A stretch of 64,000 bases of DNA from Streptomyces caeruleatus (GCF_001514235.1 NZ_KQ948924.1:1061832-1125831), one strand, 5' to 3'; positions 1-8,973 are shown, counted from the stretch's first letter. Translations and numbers: made by a program. Notes: a model not told the origin generated them from the letters alone.

Positions 1-64
1 TGAAGGACAGCCCTGCCCTGACCAACGGGTCGTCGTCGACGAGGAGGAGTCTGATCGCAGTCAT
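1..64 (-). CDS. LuxR/NarL-type response regulator, N-terminal fragment (runs off window)
   Basis: Only the first 21 codons are in the window, read leftward from an ATG at 64. They encode the start of a receiver domain: a hydrophobic first strand followed by an Asp-Asp-Asp stretch (acidic pocket) and PLVRAGL, as in NarL-type regulators. It lies downstream of and co-directional with the histidine kinase at 197-1450, so the two should form a kinase-regulator pair in which the kinase phosphorylates this protein. The output domain is outside the window and is inferred. Confidence 0.8.
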   Translation of the reverse strand, partial: MTAIRLLLVDDDPLVRAGLSF

Positions 65-196
65 GTGGCTTACGTAATCACGGTTGTACTCGGCGGCGGG
101 GCCGGACGACGCGGAGCCCCGTGGGGAACGCGGCGGGAGCCGCAACGGCGTGCGCCGGGGCGCCCGTTGACCTCCCCGCTCCCCAACCGACGGACG

Positions 197-1450
197 TCAC
201 CCCCACGGCAACCACGCCCGCACCTCGAACCCCCCGTCCGCGCCCGGCCCGTGCTCCAGCCGTCCGCCCGTCAGCGTCGCCCGTTCCGTCAGCCCGATCA
301 GCCCCTGTCCGGATCCGGGGACGTGGGGGACCTCGCCCTCGGGCGCGGGATTGCGCACCGCCATGGACAGGCCCTCGCCCGGTGCGCCGGTCACCGTCAC
401 CGTGACCTCCGTGCCGGGCGCGTGCTTGCGGGCGTTGGTCAAACCCTCCTGGGCGATGCGGTAGGCGGTGCGGCCGACGGAGGCGGGGACGGCGGCGGGG
501 TCGGTGACGCGCTGGTCGAGGGTGACCTTCATGCCGGCCTCGCGGGACTCGGTGACCAGCGTCTCCAGCGCCGCGAGGGTCGGCTGGGGGCGGCTGGTGT
601 CGTCGGGCTCCCCCGCCCGCAGCACGCCGATGATCTCCCGTAGGTCCTGGAGGGCCTCATGGGCGCTCTCCCGGATGACGCCCGCCGCCCGCGCGATCTC
701 CTCGCGGGGCGCGTCCGGCCGGAACTCCAGTGCGCCCGCGTGCACGCTGAGCAGCGTCAGCCGGTGGGCGAGGACGTCGTGCATCTCCCGGGCGATGGCC
801 TCACGGGCGAGCCGCTGCGCCTGCTCGGCCCGCAGCCGCGCCTCCGTCTCGGCGCGCCGGGCACGGTCGCGCAGGCTGAGCATGAGCTGCCGTTTGGACC
901 GGGCGAGCATGCCCCAGCCGACGACCGCGACGGTCAGCAACGCGGCCAGGACGAGGGTCCAGCCGTACGGCAGGTCGGGGTCGGGGCGAAACCAGTAGAA
1001 CACCGCGGTCATGGCCGCGTACGCCCCTGCCACCCAGGCGACGTACCGGAAGGGCCGGTGCACGGCGAGCGTGAACAGGGCGACCAGGCTGGCGCCCCCC
1101 GCCGTGCTCGACACCAGGGTGACCGGCACCATCGCTGCGGCGAGCCCGAAGGGCCAACGACGCCGCAGCCACACCGCGGCGCAGCAGAGCGCGCCGATGA
1201 GCTGGTCGACGGCCGCGTAGCCGGCCGGGATGTCCTCTTTGCGGATCGTGTCCGCGGCGAGCAGTCCGACGAACACGGCCAGCAGGAAGGCGGAGAAGTC
1301 GACCACCCAGTCGCGTGCGGTGCGCCTCGGTCGCCCCGGGCACTCGACGTCGGAGTCGAACTCCTTGATCAGGGCCGAGGGCAGCAACCAGCGCCGCCCC
1401 GCGAACGCCTGGGGTACGGGCTCCGGCTTGTCACCACTCACGATCGACAA
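197..1450 (-). CDS. NarL-family sensor histidine kinase
   Basis: A membrane sensor kinase of 417 aa. About five hydrophobic segments occupy residues 48-183. A short coiled coil (about 190-215) leads into the HisKA_3 dimerisation domain with REMHDVLAHR, where His224 is the expected phosphorylation site. A HATPase_c domain follows, with a GQGLIGLTERA glycine-rich box near 380. No periplasmic sensor domain is seen, so the signal may be sensed in the membrane region. The most upstream start is TTG at 1450; GTG at 1441 is an alternative and neither has a clear ribosome binding site. Partner: the response regulator fragment at 1-64. The signal is unknown. Confidence 0.9.
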   Translation of the reverse strand: MSIVSGDKPEPVPQAFAGRRWLLPSALIKEFDSDVECPGRPRRTARDWVVDFSAFLLAVFVGLLAADTIRKEDIPAGYAAVDQLIGALCCAAVWLRRRWPFGLAAAMVPVTLVSSTAGGASLVALFTLAVHRPFRYVAWVAGAYAAMTAVFYWFRPDPDLPYGWTLVLAALLTVAVVGWGMLARSKRQLMLSLRDRARRAETEARLRAEQAQRLAREAIAREMHDVLAHRLTLLSVHAGALEFRPDAPREEIARAAGVIRESAHEALQDLREIIGVLRAGEPDDTSRPQPTLAALETLVTESREAGMKVTLDQRVTDPAAVPASVGRTAYRIAQEGLTNARKHAPGTEVTVTVTGAPGEGLSMAVRNPAPEGEVPHVPGSGQGLIGLTERATLTGGRLEHGPGADGGFEVRAWLPWG

Positions 1451-1619
1451 ATCTACGCAGTGCCGACCCCGGGAGCGCCGCTGTCGGCACGATCACCGAC
1501 CAAAGTCGCGCCGTCGCAGACTTTGGACGCGGCCGGCCACCCGGAACCTGAACTTCCGTCGGTCATGGCTCGCCCCGCGGCCGATGCGCGAGGGGGGTCC
1601 GCGGGGCGAGAGTCATGGC

Positions 1620-1820
1620 ATGAAGCAGTTGCTGGAGTTCCTCGGAGTCATCGCCCTGGCGCAGGGTGTCGTGGGCCTGCTGAACGAGTTCACCGACTGG
1701 GACTGGGGTCTCGTGCAGGGAATCGGCCTTCTCGACGGCTACGAGATCTATGTGAGCGTCGCCCTGCTCGTGCTGGCGGTCGCGCTGTTCGCTGCCGCCG
1801 AGAGCCGGAAGTCCGGCTGA
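1620..1820 (+). CDS. Small hydrophobic membrane protein (66 aa), unknown function
   Basis: An ATG at 1620 opens a 66-aa protein made of a first hydrophobic helix (about residues 3-20), a Trp/Asp-rich turn (FTDWDWG) and a second hydrophobic helix (about 42-61), ending in ESRKSG. This is the usual shape of small two-helix actinobacterial membrane proteins. It is divergent from the histidine kinase. I do not recognise a named family and infer no function. The start follows a GGGGCGAGAG purine stretch. Confidence 0.6.
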   Translation: MKQLLEFLGVIALAQGVVGLLNEFTDWDWGLVQGIGLLDGYEIYVSVALLVLAVALFAAAESRKSG

Positions 1821-1911
1821 ACTCGGACCGGACCTCCGGCTGTCGCACCGTTCCTCGGTGCCTACCGCGGCCCGCGGGCCCGCGGACCTGCGGACCTACG
1901 GACCTACGCGG

Positions 1912-2298
1912 TCAGCAGCTGTAGTTGACCAGGTCGAAGGACTCGTAGTGGTCGGCCGTGTAGTAGTCCTCCTGGTTGCTCTGACCGGTGACGATCCGGC
2001 GGGCTCCGCGCGTGTCGGAACCAGGAGTGATGACCGTGTACTCGTGGTAGTACCCGGACGACTGGCTCGGCAGGATGCCTTCCCGGTTCTGGAAGACGGT
2101 GCCGTCCTGGTCGTAGGGGAAGGGGCCACCCTGCTCGATCAGGTCGAGGGTGTCATGCGCCTGGGAGGGCAGGGCGCTGTAGCAGATGCTGCCGACGGCG
2201 GCGGCCGCCGGTGTGGCCGTGACGGTGCCGCCGACGAGGAGGGCGGACAGGACGGCGGCTGCGGCGCCGATGCGAGTGATTCGTGGGGGGAATCTCAT
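1912..2298 (-). CDS. Secreted guanyl-specific ribonuclease, RNase Sa family
   Basis: A 128-aa extracellular RNase of the N1/T1/Sa family, which cleaves RNA 3' of guanosine via a 2',3'-cyclic intermediate. Residues 1-34 form a signal peptide ending in an Ala-rich site. The mature part aligns along its length with RNase Sa: QNREGILP (Glu73, guanine binding), YHEYTVITPG (Glu86, general base), Arg97 and Arg101 (phosphate binding), and DHYESF (His117, general acid). Cys39 and Cys128 would form the family disulfide. No barstar-like inhibitor gene is adjacent, although export needs no cytoplasmic immunity if secretion is tight. Confidence 0.93.
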   Translation of the reverse strand: MRFPPRITRIGAAAAVLSALLVGGTVTATPAAAAVGSICYSALPSQAHDTLDLIEQGGPFPYDQDGTVFQNREGILPSQSSGYYHEYTVITPGSDTRGARRIVTGQSNQEDYYTADHYESFDLVNYSC

Positions 2299-2449
2299 GG
2301 CTTCATGATGACGCGCGTAGACAGCGGCATGTCAATGACAACGAGGCAGAATTTCCCGGCAAGTCCGATGAGTTTTCGGGAAGTTAACGTACCTCCCGGC
2401 GTCCTCACGCGATCTCCACGAGACCGGGCGAGAACGCCGGAGTCGCTGG

Positions 2450-3076
2450 TCAGGCATCTTCCGGGAGCGCGAACGAGCCGTACTCGGGCCGGCCCGCCAG
2501 GTCGTAGGAGTTGATGGCGACACCGGTGCTCGTGACGCTGCCGCCGGCGTGCTGGAACGCGGTGGGTACGGCGCCCTCCGTGAACAGGCGGTGCCCCGTG
2601 CCGAGCACGACCGGGAACGTCAGCAGGTGGAGGGTGTCGACGAGGTCGAGGGCGAGCAGCGACCTGACGAGGGCGCCGCTGCCGTGGACCTGGAGCTCGC
2701 CGTCGGTGCGCTCCTTGAGCGCGGTGACCTCCTTGGCGAGGTCGCCGCCGAGCACGGTGGTGCCGGCCCACCCGGGGTCCGTGAGCGTGGCGGAGGGGAC
2801 GTACTTCGGCAAGGCGTTGAGCTTGCCGGCGACCGGGTCGGCGGGATCGGTCACCTTGGGCCAGTAGGCCGCGAAGATGTCGTACGTACGGCGTCCGAGC
2901 AGGAAGGCTCCCGGGCGCCCGAAGACGTCGTTGATGAACCGGCCGAAGTCGTCGTCGGCGTACGGAAAGCTCCAGCCGCCGTGCTCGAAGCCGCCGCGGG
3001 TGTCCTCCTCCGGGCCGCCGGGGGCCTGGTAGACGCCGTCGAGCGTGACGAAGAGGGTGGAGACGAGCTTGCCCAT
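2450..3076 (-). CDS. RibD C-terminal / dihydrofolate reductase-fold protein
   Basis: A 208-aa soluble protein with the actinobacterial DHFR-like fold: N-terminal strand and loop LVSTLFVTLDGVYQAPGG, the FLLGRRTYDIFAAYWP segment (about 58-73) and a C-terminal GTGHRLF loop typical of the NADPH-binding site of RibD_C proteins. It is probably a pyridine-nucleotide-dependent reductase, but true DHFR or riboflavin activity cannot be assigned. The ATG at 3076 follows an AAGAGG box. It is divergent from the SDR gene, with about 155 bp between the starts. Confidence 0.8.
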   Translation of the reverse strand: MGKLVSTLFVTLDGVYQAPGGPEEDTRGGFEHGGWSFPYADDDFGRFINDVFGRPGAFLLGRRTYDIFAAYWPKVTDPADPVAGKLNALPKYVPSATLTDPGWAGTTVLGGDLAKEVTALKERTDGELQVHGSGALVRSLLALDLVDTLHLLTFPVVLGTGHRLFTEGAVPTAFQHAGGSVTSTGVAINSYDLAGRPEYGSFALPEDA

Positions 3077-3231
3077 GAGGGTGCCTCTTTCCGGGGGTGA
3101 GGTCTGCTGTCATCACCTCAGACCCGCCCGGCACCCGCAACTCATCGCCGCGCGGCCCACCGGATTCGGCCCCGGATCTCGGTGTCCGTTCGCCGCCAGC
3201 ACTTCGGCCGGCGCGGCGCTGGGATGGACGT

Positions 3232-3999
3232 ATGACAACGACTCACGCAGCCAGGACGAGCACCCACACGACCCTGCACGGCAAGGTGGCCCTGGTCACC
3301 GGCGGCAGCCGCGGCATCGGCGCGGCGACGGCGCTGCGGCTCGCACGGGAGGGCGCGGACGTCGCCGTGACCTATGTGAACGGCAAGGAAGCGGCCGAGG
3401 AGGTCGTCCGGGCCGTGGAGGCGCTGGGGCGGCGGGCCGTGGCCCTGCGGGCGGACTGCGCGGACGCGGACGAGGCGGCGGGCGCGGCGGAGCGCACCGT
3501 GGCGGCGCTGGGCGGCCTCGACGTGCTGGTGAACAACGCCGGCGTCGGCGTGCTGGGCCCGCTGGACGGGCTGGCGCTCACCGATGTGGACCGGGTGCTC
3601 GCCGTGAACGTCCGGGGCGTCTTCCTGACGTCCCAGGCGGCGGCCGCCCGCATGGCCGCCGGGGGCCGGATCATCACGATCGGCAGTTGTATGGCCCAGC
3701 GGGTGCCGGGTCCCGGCGGGACGCTGTACGCGACCAGCAAGGCGGCCCTGATCGGTCTGACGAAGGGCCTGGCGCGCGAGCTGGGGCCGCGCGGCATCAC
3801 GGCGAACATCGTCCACCCCGGCCCCGTCGACACCGACATGAACCCGGCGGACGGCCCCTACGCGGCCGGCCAGGCGGCGATGACCGCGCTGGGCCGCTTC
3901 GGTACGGCCGACGAGGTGGCGGCGACGGTCGCGTACCTGGCCGGGGCGGACTACGTCACGGGCGCCGAGTTCGCGGTGGACGGCGGCCACGCGGCGTGA
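3232..3999 (+). CDS. SDR-family NAD(P)-dependent oxidoreductase
   Basis: A classical short-chain dehydrogenase of 255 aa. The Rossmann motif TGGSRGIG is at residues 23-30, the NNAG motif at 101-104, catalytic Ser152 and the Tyr166-x3-Lys170 pair (YATSK) follow, and the GADYVTGAEFAVDGGHAA ending is typical of the family. The start at 3232 gives the normal distance to the glycine motif. An upstream in-frame extension is possible but has no family resemblance. The substrate cannot be deduced. The gene is convergent with allantoicase, with a strong hairpin between them. Confidence 0.9.
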   Translation: MTTTHAARTSTHTTLHGKVALVTGGSRGIGAATALRLAREGADVAVTYVNGKEAAEEVVRAVEALGRRAVALRADCADADEAAGAAERTVAALGGLDVLVNNAGVGVLGPLDGLALTDVDRVLAVNVRGVFLTSQAAAARMAAGGRIITIGSCMAQRVPGPGGTLYATSKAALIGLTKGLARELGPRGITANIVHPGPVDTDMNPADGPYAAGQAAMTALGRFGTADEVAATVAYLAGADYVTGAEFAVDGGHAA

Positions 4000-4005
4000 C
4001 ACGAC

Positions 4006-4043
4006 GTGGGGCGCACCGGTGCTGTCCGGCCGGTGCGCCCCAC
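4006..4043. terminator. Bidirectional hairpin between SDR and allantoicase genes
   Basis: A perfect 14-bp inverted repeat (arms GTGGGGCGCACCGG and CCGGTGCGCCCCAC) with a 10-nt loop lies between two convergent genes. It has no T-tract, as is usual in Streptomyces. Confidence 0.8.
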
Positions 4044-4097
4044 GGGTTCAGCGGATCCGCCGCGTCGGCGGACCCACGGCTTCACTGGACCGGACGG

Positions 4098-5213
4098 TCA
4101 GCCGCCCAGCTCCTGGTGGCGTGCCGCCAGCCCCGCCACGCCCTGCTCGGTCAGCGAGCCGTGCAGCCGCAGTCGGGAGATGCCGCCGTCGGGGAAGATG
4201 TCCACGCGCGCGTGCGTGCCGACCGCGGGGGCGTCCAGGACGAAGCGGTGGTTGGTGTCGGGCTGCAGGCGGGTGCGCGGGAGGATCTCGGTCCACTCGC
4301 CGGTCTCGCCGTCCTTCACCGAGACCGACGCCCAGCCCGCGCTGTTGCCCTTCAGATACGCGGTGTCGATCTCGATCGCCCGGATCTGGGACTGGGCCAC
4401 CAGCCGGTAGCGGATCCAGTCGTTGCCCTGGTCGCGGCGGCGGCGCGTCTCCCAGCCGTCGTCCATCTTGCGGGAGCGGCCCGGCTGGATGGTGTTGGTG
4501 GCGGGCGAGTAGAAGAGGTTGGAGGCGTCCTCGACCTGGCCGCCGTTCTCCAGAGCGACCACGTCGAACGTGCCGAGCACCTCCAGCCACTTCGGGTCGG
4601 GCGCCACCTCGCCGTACACGCGCAGACGGGCGATGCCGCCGTCGGGGTGCTGGTTGACCCGCAGGTGGGTGAAGCGCTGCTCGACGTCGATGGAGAAACC
4701 ATTCGCCGCGTGTCCGCCCACCGCCGTGCGCGGCACCAGGGTCGTCCACTTCACGTCGTCGGCCAGCAGTTCCTCCGGCGACGGCGAGCCCGCCACGGAC
4801 GTGCCCTCGACGGAGACGGCCTGCGGGTAGTTGCCGCGGAAGTGGGCCGTGTCGACGACGATCCCGCGGATCACGCCGGGCGCGCCCAGACGCACCAGCG
4901 CCCAGTCGTGGTCCTCGGCCGTCGGCCACGGGTGCCCGGCGGACGCGCCGCGCCGCCGGCGGGTCTCCCAGCCGTCCATGATCTTGCCCTTGTGCCCGAA
5001 GTGCTCGGGGTCGAACTCGGCCCGCTCGGGCACCAGCAGGTTCTCGCGCTGGGCGAAGAACTCGTCGTTGGCGGCGATGACCCCGGCGCCGAGGTTGCGG
5101 TCGGCGAGGTTGGCGTACTGGGTGAAGGGGAAATCGGCGGTGCGGTAGTCCGCGTACGGGTCGCCGCCTCCGTAGGGGTTCGCGTCGCCGGTGAAGCTGG
5201 GTATCGCCGTCAC
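4098..5213 (-). CDS. alc: Allantoicase
   Basis: Hydrolyses allantoate to ureidoglycolate and urea, the step after allantoinase. The 371-aa protein has two copies of the galactose-binding-like allantoicase repeat. Each contains DGWETRRRR (about residues 103 and 250) and a later segment of the form (D)xAHFRGN or DTAYLKGN. The length matches the family. The GTG start at 5213 lies 48 bp after the allantoinase stop, so the two form an operon transcribed leftward from the AllR-controlled intergenic region. It generates glyoxylate precursors used by malate synthase and glyoxylate carboligase elsewhere in the window. Confidence 0.95.
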   Translation of the reverse strand: MTAIPSFTGDANPYGGGDPYADYRTADFPFTQYANLADRNLGAGVIAANDEFFAQRENLLVPERAEFDPEHFGHKGKIMDGWETRRRRGASAGHPWPTAEDHDWALVRLGAPGVIRGIVVDTAHFRGNYPQAVSVEGTSVAGSPSPEELLADDVKWTTLVPRTAVGGHAANGFSIDVEQRFTHLRVNQHPDGGIARLRVYGEVAPDPKWLEVLGTFDVVALENGGQVEDASNLFYSPATNTIQPGRSRKMDDGWETRRRRDQGNDWIRYRLVAQSQIRAIEIDTAYLKGNSAGWASVSVKDGETGEWTEILPRTRLQPDTNHRFVLDAPAVGTHARVDIFPDGGISRLRLHGSLTEQGVAGLAARHQELGG

Positions 5214-5261
5214 GGTGGTGGTTCTGCCTTTCTGGAGTCGGCCGGTGCGGGTGCGGGAGGG

Positions 5262-6602
5262 TCAGTGGGCGGCGCGGGTGAGCAGCTGCCCCTTCGGGGC
5301 GGTGAACTCGCCGTCCGCGACGATCCGTTCGCCGCGCAGCCAGGTGGACTTCACGACGCCGTGGAGGGTCTTGCCCGCGTACGCCGTCACGCGGTTGCGG
5401 TGCTGGAGGGCGGCCGGGTCCACGGTGAAGGTCTCGTCGGGCGCGAGGACGGCGAAGTCGGCGTCGCGGCCGGCCTCGATGGCGCCCTTCTGGTCGAGTC
5501 CGACGAGCTGCGCCGTCCGCGCGGACATCCAGCGGACCACGTCCTCCAGACCGTGCCCGCGCTTGCGCGCCTCGGTCCACACGGCCGCCAGGCTCAGCTG
5601 GAGTCCGGAGATGCCGCCCCAGGCCGTGGCGAAGTCGTCGGTCTTCAGGTCGGCCGTGGACGGCGAGTGGTCGGTGACCACGCAGTCGATGGTGCCGTCG
5701 GCCAGCGCCTGCCAGAGCAGATCCTGGTTGGCGGACTCGCGGATCGGCGGGCAGCACTTGAACTCGCTGGCGCCGTCCGGGACTTCCTCGGCGGTGAGGG
5801 TGAGGTAGTGCGGGCAGGTCTCGACGGTGATGTGCACGCCGTCCCGCTTGGCCTCGGCGATCAGCGGCAGGGCGTCGCTGGAGGAGAGGTGGAGGACGTG
5901 CACGCGCGCGTGGAGGCGCTTCGCCTGGGCGATCAACTGGGCGATGGCCGTGTCCTCGGCGTCACGTGGGCGCGAGGCGAGGAAGTCGGCGTACTTGGGG
6001 CCGCCCTGCTGCGGGGCGGCGTCGAGGTGGTGCGGGTCCTCGGCGTGCACGATCAGCAGTCCGCCGAAGGAGGCGATCTCCGCCAGGGACCGGGCGAGCC
6101 GGTCCTGGTCGAGGTGCGGGAACTCGTCCACGCCGGACGGGGACAGGAAGGCCTTGAAGCCGAAGACGCCGGACTCGTGCAGGGGGTGCAGGTCCTTGAC
6201 GTTGTCGGGCAGGGCGCCGCCCCAGAAGCCGACGTCGATGTGCGCCTTGTCGGCGGCCACGTCCTGCTTGGTGCGGAGGTTGTCGACCGTCGTGGTGGGC
6301 GGCAGGGAGTTGAGTGGCATGTCGACGAGGGTGGTGATGCCACCGGCGGCCGCCGCGCGCGTGGCGGTCCAGAAGCCCTCCCACTCGGTGCGGCCGGGGT
6401 CGTTCACATGCACGTGCGTGTCGACCAGACCGGGCAGCAGGACGTCGTCACCGAGGTCCTCCAGCCGGGCTCCGGCCGGTACCTCGGCGTCATGCTCGAC
6501 TACGGCCGTGATCTTGCCGGCGGCGACCAGGACCGACGCGGCCCGTGTCCCCTCCGGGGTGATGACTCGCGTCGAGCGCAGCACCAGTTCAGCGTCGGAC
6601 AC
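5262..6602 (-). CDS. allB: Allantoinase
   Basis: Opens the hydantoin ring of allantoin to give allantoate. The 446-aa protein is a cyclic amidohydrolase with metal ligands in [10 protein letters not shown] (His63, His65), a GFKAFL segment providing the carbamylated Lys, [20 protein letters not shown] and the VVTDHSPS segment with the catalytic Asp. The start is GTG at 6602, preceded by AGAGAGGGG. It is first gene of the allB-alc operon and divergent from allR. Its upstream region carries two adjoining palindromes (6629-6660). Confidence 0.96.
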   Translation of the reverse strand: MSDAELVLRSTRVITPEGTRAASVLVAAGKITAVVEHDAEVPAGARLEDLGDDVLLPGLVDTHVHVNDPGRTEWEGFWTATRAAAAGGITTLVDMPLNSLPPTTTVDNLRTKQDVAADKAHIDVGFWGGALPDNVKDLHPLHESGVFGFKAFLSPSGVDEFPHLDQDRLARSLAEIASFGGLLIVHAEDPHHLDAAPQQGGPKYADFLASRPRDAEDTAIAQLIAQAKRLHARVHVLHLSSSDALPLIAEAKRDGVHITVETCPHYLTLTAEEVPDGASEFKCCPPIRESANQDLLWQALADGTIDCVVTDHSPSTADLKTDDFATAWGGISGLQLSLAAVWTEARKRGHGLEDVVRWMSARTAQLVGLDQKGAIEAGRDADFAVLAPDETFTVDPAALQHRNRVTAYAGKTLHGVVKSTWLRGERIVADGEFTAPKGQLLTRAAH

Positions 6603-6628
6603 CCGGGCCCCTCTCTGCCGCCATTGAC

Positions 6629-6660
6629 TTCCGTGTAGCGGAATTCAACTTTCTGTTGAA
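6629..6660 (-). promoter_or_regulatory. allB operator: abutting A-box and B-box palindromes
   Basis: 6629-6643 is TTCCGTGTAGCGGAA (TTCC-N7-GGAA, here called the A-box). Immediately next, 6644-6660 is TTCAACTTTCTGTTGAA (TTCAAC-N5-GTTGAA, the B-box). Read toward allB, the order is B then A. A weaker A-like element (TTTC-N7-GGAG) begins at 6650, 21 bp from the A-box. The A-box is the likely AllR operator by its repetition across the pathway. The factor for the B-box is unknown. Confidence 0.7.
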
Positions 6661-6729
6661 GGAGTCTTCACTCCCGTTCGCGCGCCGTCAAGGGCACACT
6701 TCTCCACAGTGCACCCACCTCATACTCTC

Positions 6730-6772
6730 TGTACGTTTCCACAAAGTGGAATTATAATTTCGGCAAGCAGAA
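6730..6772 (+). promoter_or_regulatory. allR promoter with TATAAT box and paired A-boxes
   Basis: A consensus TATAAT lies at 6753-6758, inside an unusually AT-rich patch for this genome. A perfect palindrome TTCCACAAAGTGGAA at 6737-6751 fills the 17-bp spacer after a poor -35 (TGTACG, 6730-6735). A degenerate copy TTTCGGCAAGCAGAA at 6758-6772 is exactly 21 bp further on. The AT patch is itself symmetrical, so a leftward promoter could also use it. Negative autoregulation of allR is inferred. Confidence 0.65.
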
Positions 6773-6852
6773 CGTAGCTATGCACAAGCGGGGAGTCAAC
6801 CGACTGGCGGGTAGGCTTCTGCCCTTCCCACCGGTCCCGAAAGGAACGCGCC

Positions 6853-7650
6853 GTGCCGACGTCCAACGCCAGCACCACCGACGCCGCCAAAGCCAACAAC
6901 GGTGGTGGTGTCCAGTCCCTTGAGCGCGCCTTCGACCTGCTCGAGCGGATGGCGGACGCCGGCGGCGAGGTCGGCCTGAGCGAGCTGTCCGCGAGCAGCG
7001 GGCTGCCGCTGCCCACCATCCACCGCCTCATGCGGACGCTCGTGGCGTGCGGATACGTCCGCCAGCAGCCCAACCGCCGCTACGCCCTCGGCCCGCGCCT
7101 GATCCGCCTCGGCGAGTCCGCCTCCCGGCTGCTCGGCACCTGGGCCCGGCCCTACCTGGCCCGGCTGGTCGAGGAGACCGGCGAGACCGCGAACATGGCG
7201 CTGCTCGACGGCGACGAGATCGTCTACGTCGCCCAGGTGCCGTCCAAGCACTCGATGCGCATGTTCACCGAGGTGGGCCGGCGCGTCCTTCCGCACTCCA
7301 CGGGCGTCGGCAAGGCCCTCCTCGCCGGGTTCCCCCCGGAGGAGGTGCGCGCGCTGCTGTCCCGGACCGGCATGCCGGCCGCGACCGACAAGACGATCAC
7401 CACGCCGGACGGTTTCCTCGCGGCCCTGGAGGACGTACGCCGCTCCGGATACGCGGTCGACGACAACGAACAGGAGATCGGCGTCCGCTGCCTCGCCGTC
7501 TCCGTACCCGACTCCCCCACCGCGGCGGCGATCTCGATCTCCGGGCCGGCCGGCCGAGTGACGGAGGCGGCGACAGAGAAGATCGTGCCGGTGCTGCAGC
7601 AGGTCGCCGGCGAACTCTCCGAGGCACTGGCCACCCAGAACCAAGCGTGA
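6853..7650 (+). CDS. allR: IclR-family repressor of allantoin/purine catabolism (AllR)
   Basis: A 265-aa IclR-type regulator. The N-terminal winged helix spans about residues 20-85, with the recognition helix in SGLPLPTIHRLMRTLVACGY. The effector-binding domain follows (about 95-260, with HSTGVGKALLAG and DDNEQEIGVRCLAVSV). IclR-type AllR proteins of Streptomyces and enterobacteria repress allantoin and glyoxylate genes and respond to pathway metabolites. The position divergent from allantoinase supports that role. The GTG start at 6853 follows AAAGGAACGC. Its likely operators (TTCC-N7-GGAA) occur upstream of allB, allR, aceB, hyi and gcl in this window. Confidence 0.92.
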   Translation: MPTSNASTTDAAKANNGGGVQSLERAFDLLERMADAGGEVGLSELSASSGLPLPTIHRLMRTLVACGYVRQQPNRRYALGPRLIRLGESASRLLGTWARPYLARLVEETGETANMALLDGDEIVYVAQVPSKHSMRMFTEVGRRVLPHSTGVGKALLAGFPPEEVRALLSRTGMPAATDKTITTPDGFLAALEDVRRSGYAVDDNEQEIGVRCLAVSVPDSPTAAAISISGPAGRVTEAATEKIVPVLQQVAGELSEALATQNQA

Positions 7651-7677
7651 CGCCACACCTCAGCCCGTCAGGCACTT

Positions 7678-7706
7678 TCAGCCCGTCCGGCGTTTGAGGA
7701 CAAGGC
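7678..7706. repeat. Dispersed Streptomyces intergenic repeat, copy 1
   Basis: A segment beginning CAGCCCGTCCGGCGTTTGAG at 7679 recurs in inverted orientation at 33491-33520. Both copies lie just downstream of gene ends, as expected for the short dispersed repeats of Streptomyces chromosomes. Confidence 0.7.
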
Positions 7707-7730
7707 CCGGAGGGCCGACAGCGGGTGTCC

Positions 7731-7774
7731 AGGGGGCGGAGCCCCTTGGCGGGGTCGAAGGGGCGGAGCCCCTT
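7731..7774. terminator. Tandem GC-rich hairpins downstream of allR
   Basis: Two 17-bp self-complementary units (AGGGGGCGGAGCCCCTT at 7731-7747 and AAGGGGCGGAGCCCCTT at 7758-7774) lie 27 bp apart. Each can form a 6-7 bp stem. They sit between two convergent genes and probably terminate both. Confidence 0.6.
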
Positions 7775-7825
7775 CAGGGATGGGACGGGTAGGGGCGGCG
7801 GGGGCGAAGAAGGCAGTGCGCGGAA

Positions 7826-8110
7826 CTAGCGGCGCGGCTCCCCGAATAGCTCCACCGCGTCCCGCACCCGCGTGAGCCCCGGGGCCAGCGCACTCACCGA
7901 CCCGATCGCCCCCGCGATCAGCAGCAGCGCCCTCCGCAGCCGCGACGTCTCCGGCACCCCGTCGATCGCCATCGCGGCCAGCGCGGCGAGTTCGTCCTCG
8001 GCGATCCCGCGGTCGGGGAACTCGGCCGGATGCGCGGCGAGTTCGCGGCGCAGGCGAGACACCGCCGACCGCAGTTCCACCACCCTCAGGTCCTCGTCGC
8101 TGCCCGTCAC
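7826..8110 (-). CDS. Small helical protein, resembles DUF5955 family
   Basis: A predicted soluble alpha-helical protein of 94 aa if it starts at GTG 8110. An in-frame TTG at about 8137 with an AGGGGGAG box is an alternative, and the frame stays open to 8257. Residues rich in Arg/Glu/Ala (VVELRSAVSRLRRELAAHP) form a probable amphipathic helix. A second block (RLRRALLLIAGAIGSVSALAPGL) resembles the C-terminal block of the protein at 21831-22232, so both may be distant members of one Streptomyces family. The function is unknown. It is convergent with allR. Confidence 0.6.
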   Translation of the reverse strand: MTGSDEDLRVVELRSAVSRLRRELAAHPAEFPDRGIAEDELAALAAMAIDGVPETSRLRRALLLIAGAIGSVSALAPGLTRVRDAVELFGEPRR

Positions 8111-8322
8111 CGGCCTCTGCCCCAAGCTCCGCAACAAAGCACTCCCCCTCGCACGCCGTCGTGCGCCAGCAGTACGCGTCCCCCGTCGAGCCCCCCTGAC
8201 GTCGCTCGGGCGCCGGGGACGCGGGTCAGTAAACGCCACCGCCGCCGGGCGCGCCACCGTGCGGACCGAAATTCAGCCCAAGGAGACCCGGTGGCCTTGC
8301 GGACGTCAGGTATGCAGGACGC

Positions 8323-8925
8323 ATGACGCAGAAACAAGCCCCACCGGTCGCCGGTCTGCTGCTCGCCGCAGGAGGCGGACGACGGCTCGGCGGACGCCCC
8401 AAGGCCCTGCTCCGGCACCGCGGCCGCCCGCTCGTCGAGCACGCCGTCGCAGTGCTGCGCGCGGCCGGCTGCACCCGCGTGCACGTGGTGCTGGGCGCGC
8501 GGGCCGCCGCCGTACGGGAGCAGGCGGAGCTCGGTGACTGCGTGCTGGTGGAGAACCCGGACTGGGCCGAGGGCATGGGCTCCTCCCTGCGCGCCGGGCT
8601 CGACTCGCTGACCGGCACGGGGGCGGTGGCGGCGCTCGTCTCGCTCGTCGACCAGCCCGGCATCGGCGCGCAGGCGGTCGCGCGGGTGCTCGCGGCGTAC
8701 GAGGACGAGACGTCGCTCGTCGCGGCCGCCTACGACGGCGTACGCGGCCATCCCGTGCTCTTCGGCGCCGCCCACTGGGCGGGCATCGCGGCGACTGCGA
8801 CCGGCGACCGAGGGGCACGCGCCTATCTGAGGGAGCGGGAGGAGGCGATCGGGCTCGTCGAGTGCGGGGATGTGGCACAGCCGTACGACATCGACACCGA
8901 GGCGGATCTCGCCCACCTTGAGTGA
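8323..8925 (+). CDS. MobA-like nucleotidyltransferase (probable molybdenum cofactor cytidylyl/guanylyltransferase)
   Basis: A 200-aa NTP_transf_3 protein. The nucleotide-binding signature LLAAGGGRRLGGRPKALL is at residues 13-30. The second-site motif GMGSSLRAGL (about 85-94) and VDQPG (about 110) are characteristic of MobA/MocA enzymes, which attach CMP or GMP to molybdopterin. Xanthine dehydrogenase needs such a cofactor, so the setting inside purine catabolism fits. No xanthine dehydrogenase gene is in the window, however, and the cofactor type cannot be fixed. Confidence 0.82.
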   Translation: MTQKQAPPVAGLLLAAGGGRRLGGRPKALLRHRGRPLVEHAVAVLRAAGCTRVHVVLGARAAAVREQAELGDCVLVENPDWAEGMGSSLRAGLDSLTGTGAVAALVSLVDQPGIGAQAVARVLAAYEDETSLVAAAYDGVRGHPVLFGAAHWAGIAATATGDRGARAYLREREEAIGLVECGDVAQPYDIDTEADLAHLE

Positions 8926-8973
8926 GGAGCGTGGCACCCAGAGCCACGTTGCCTCGACTCAGAGAATCTCGAT

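Noticed and set aside
3045..6638. A very long rightward open frame (over 1,100 codons) across the allantoin genes
   Set aside because: It lies opposite allantoicase and allantoinase, which have clear family motifs on the other strand. High GC leaves antisense frames open by default and its translation has no recognisable domain.
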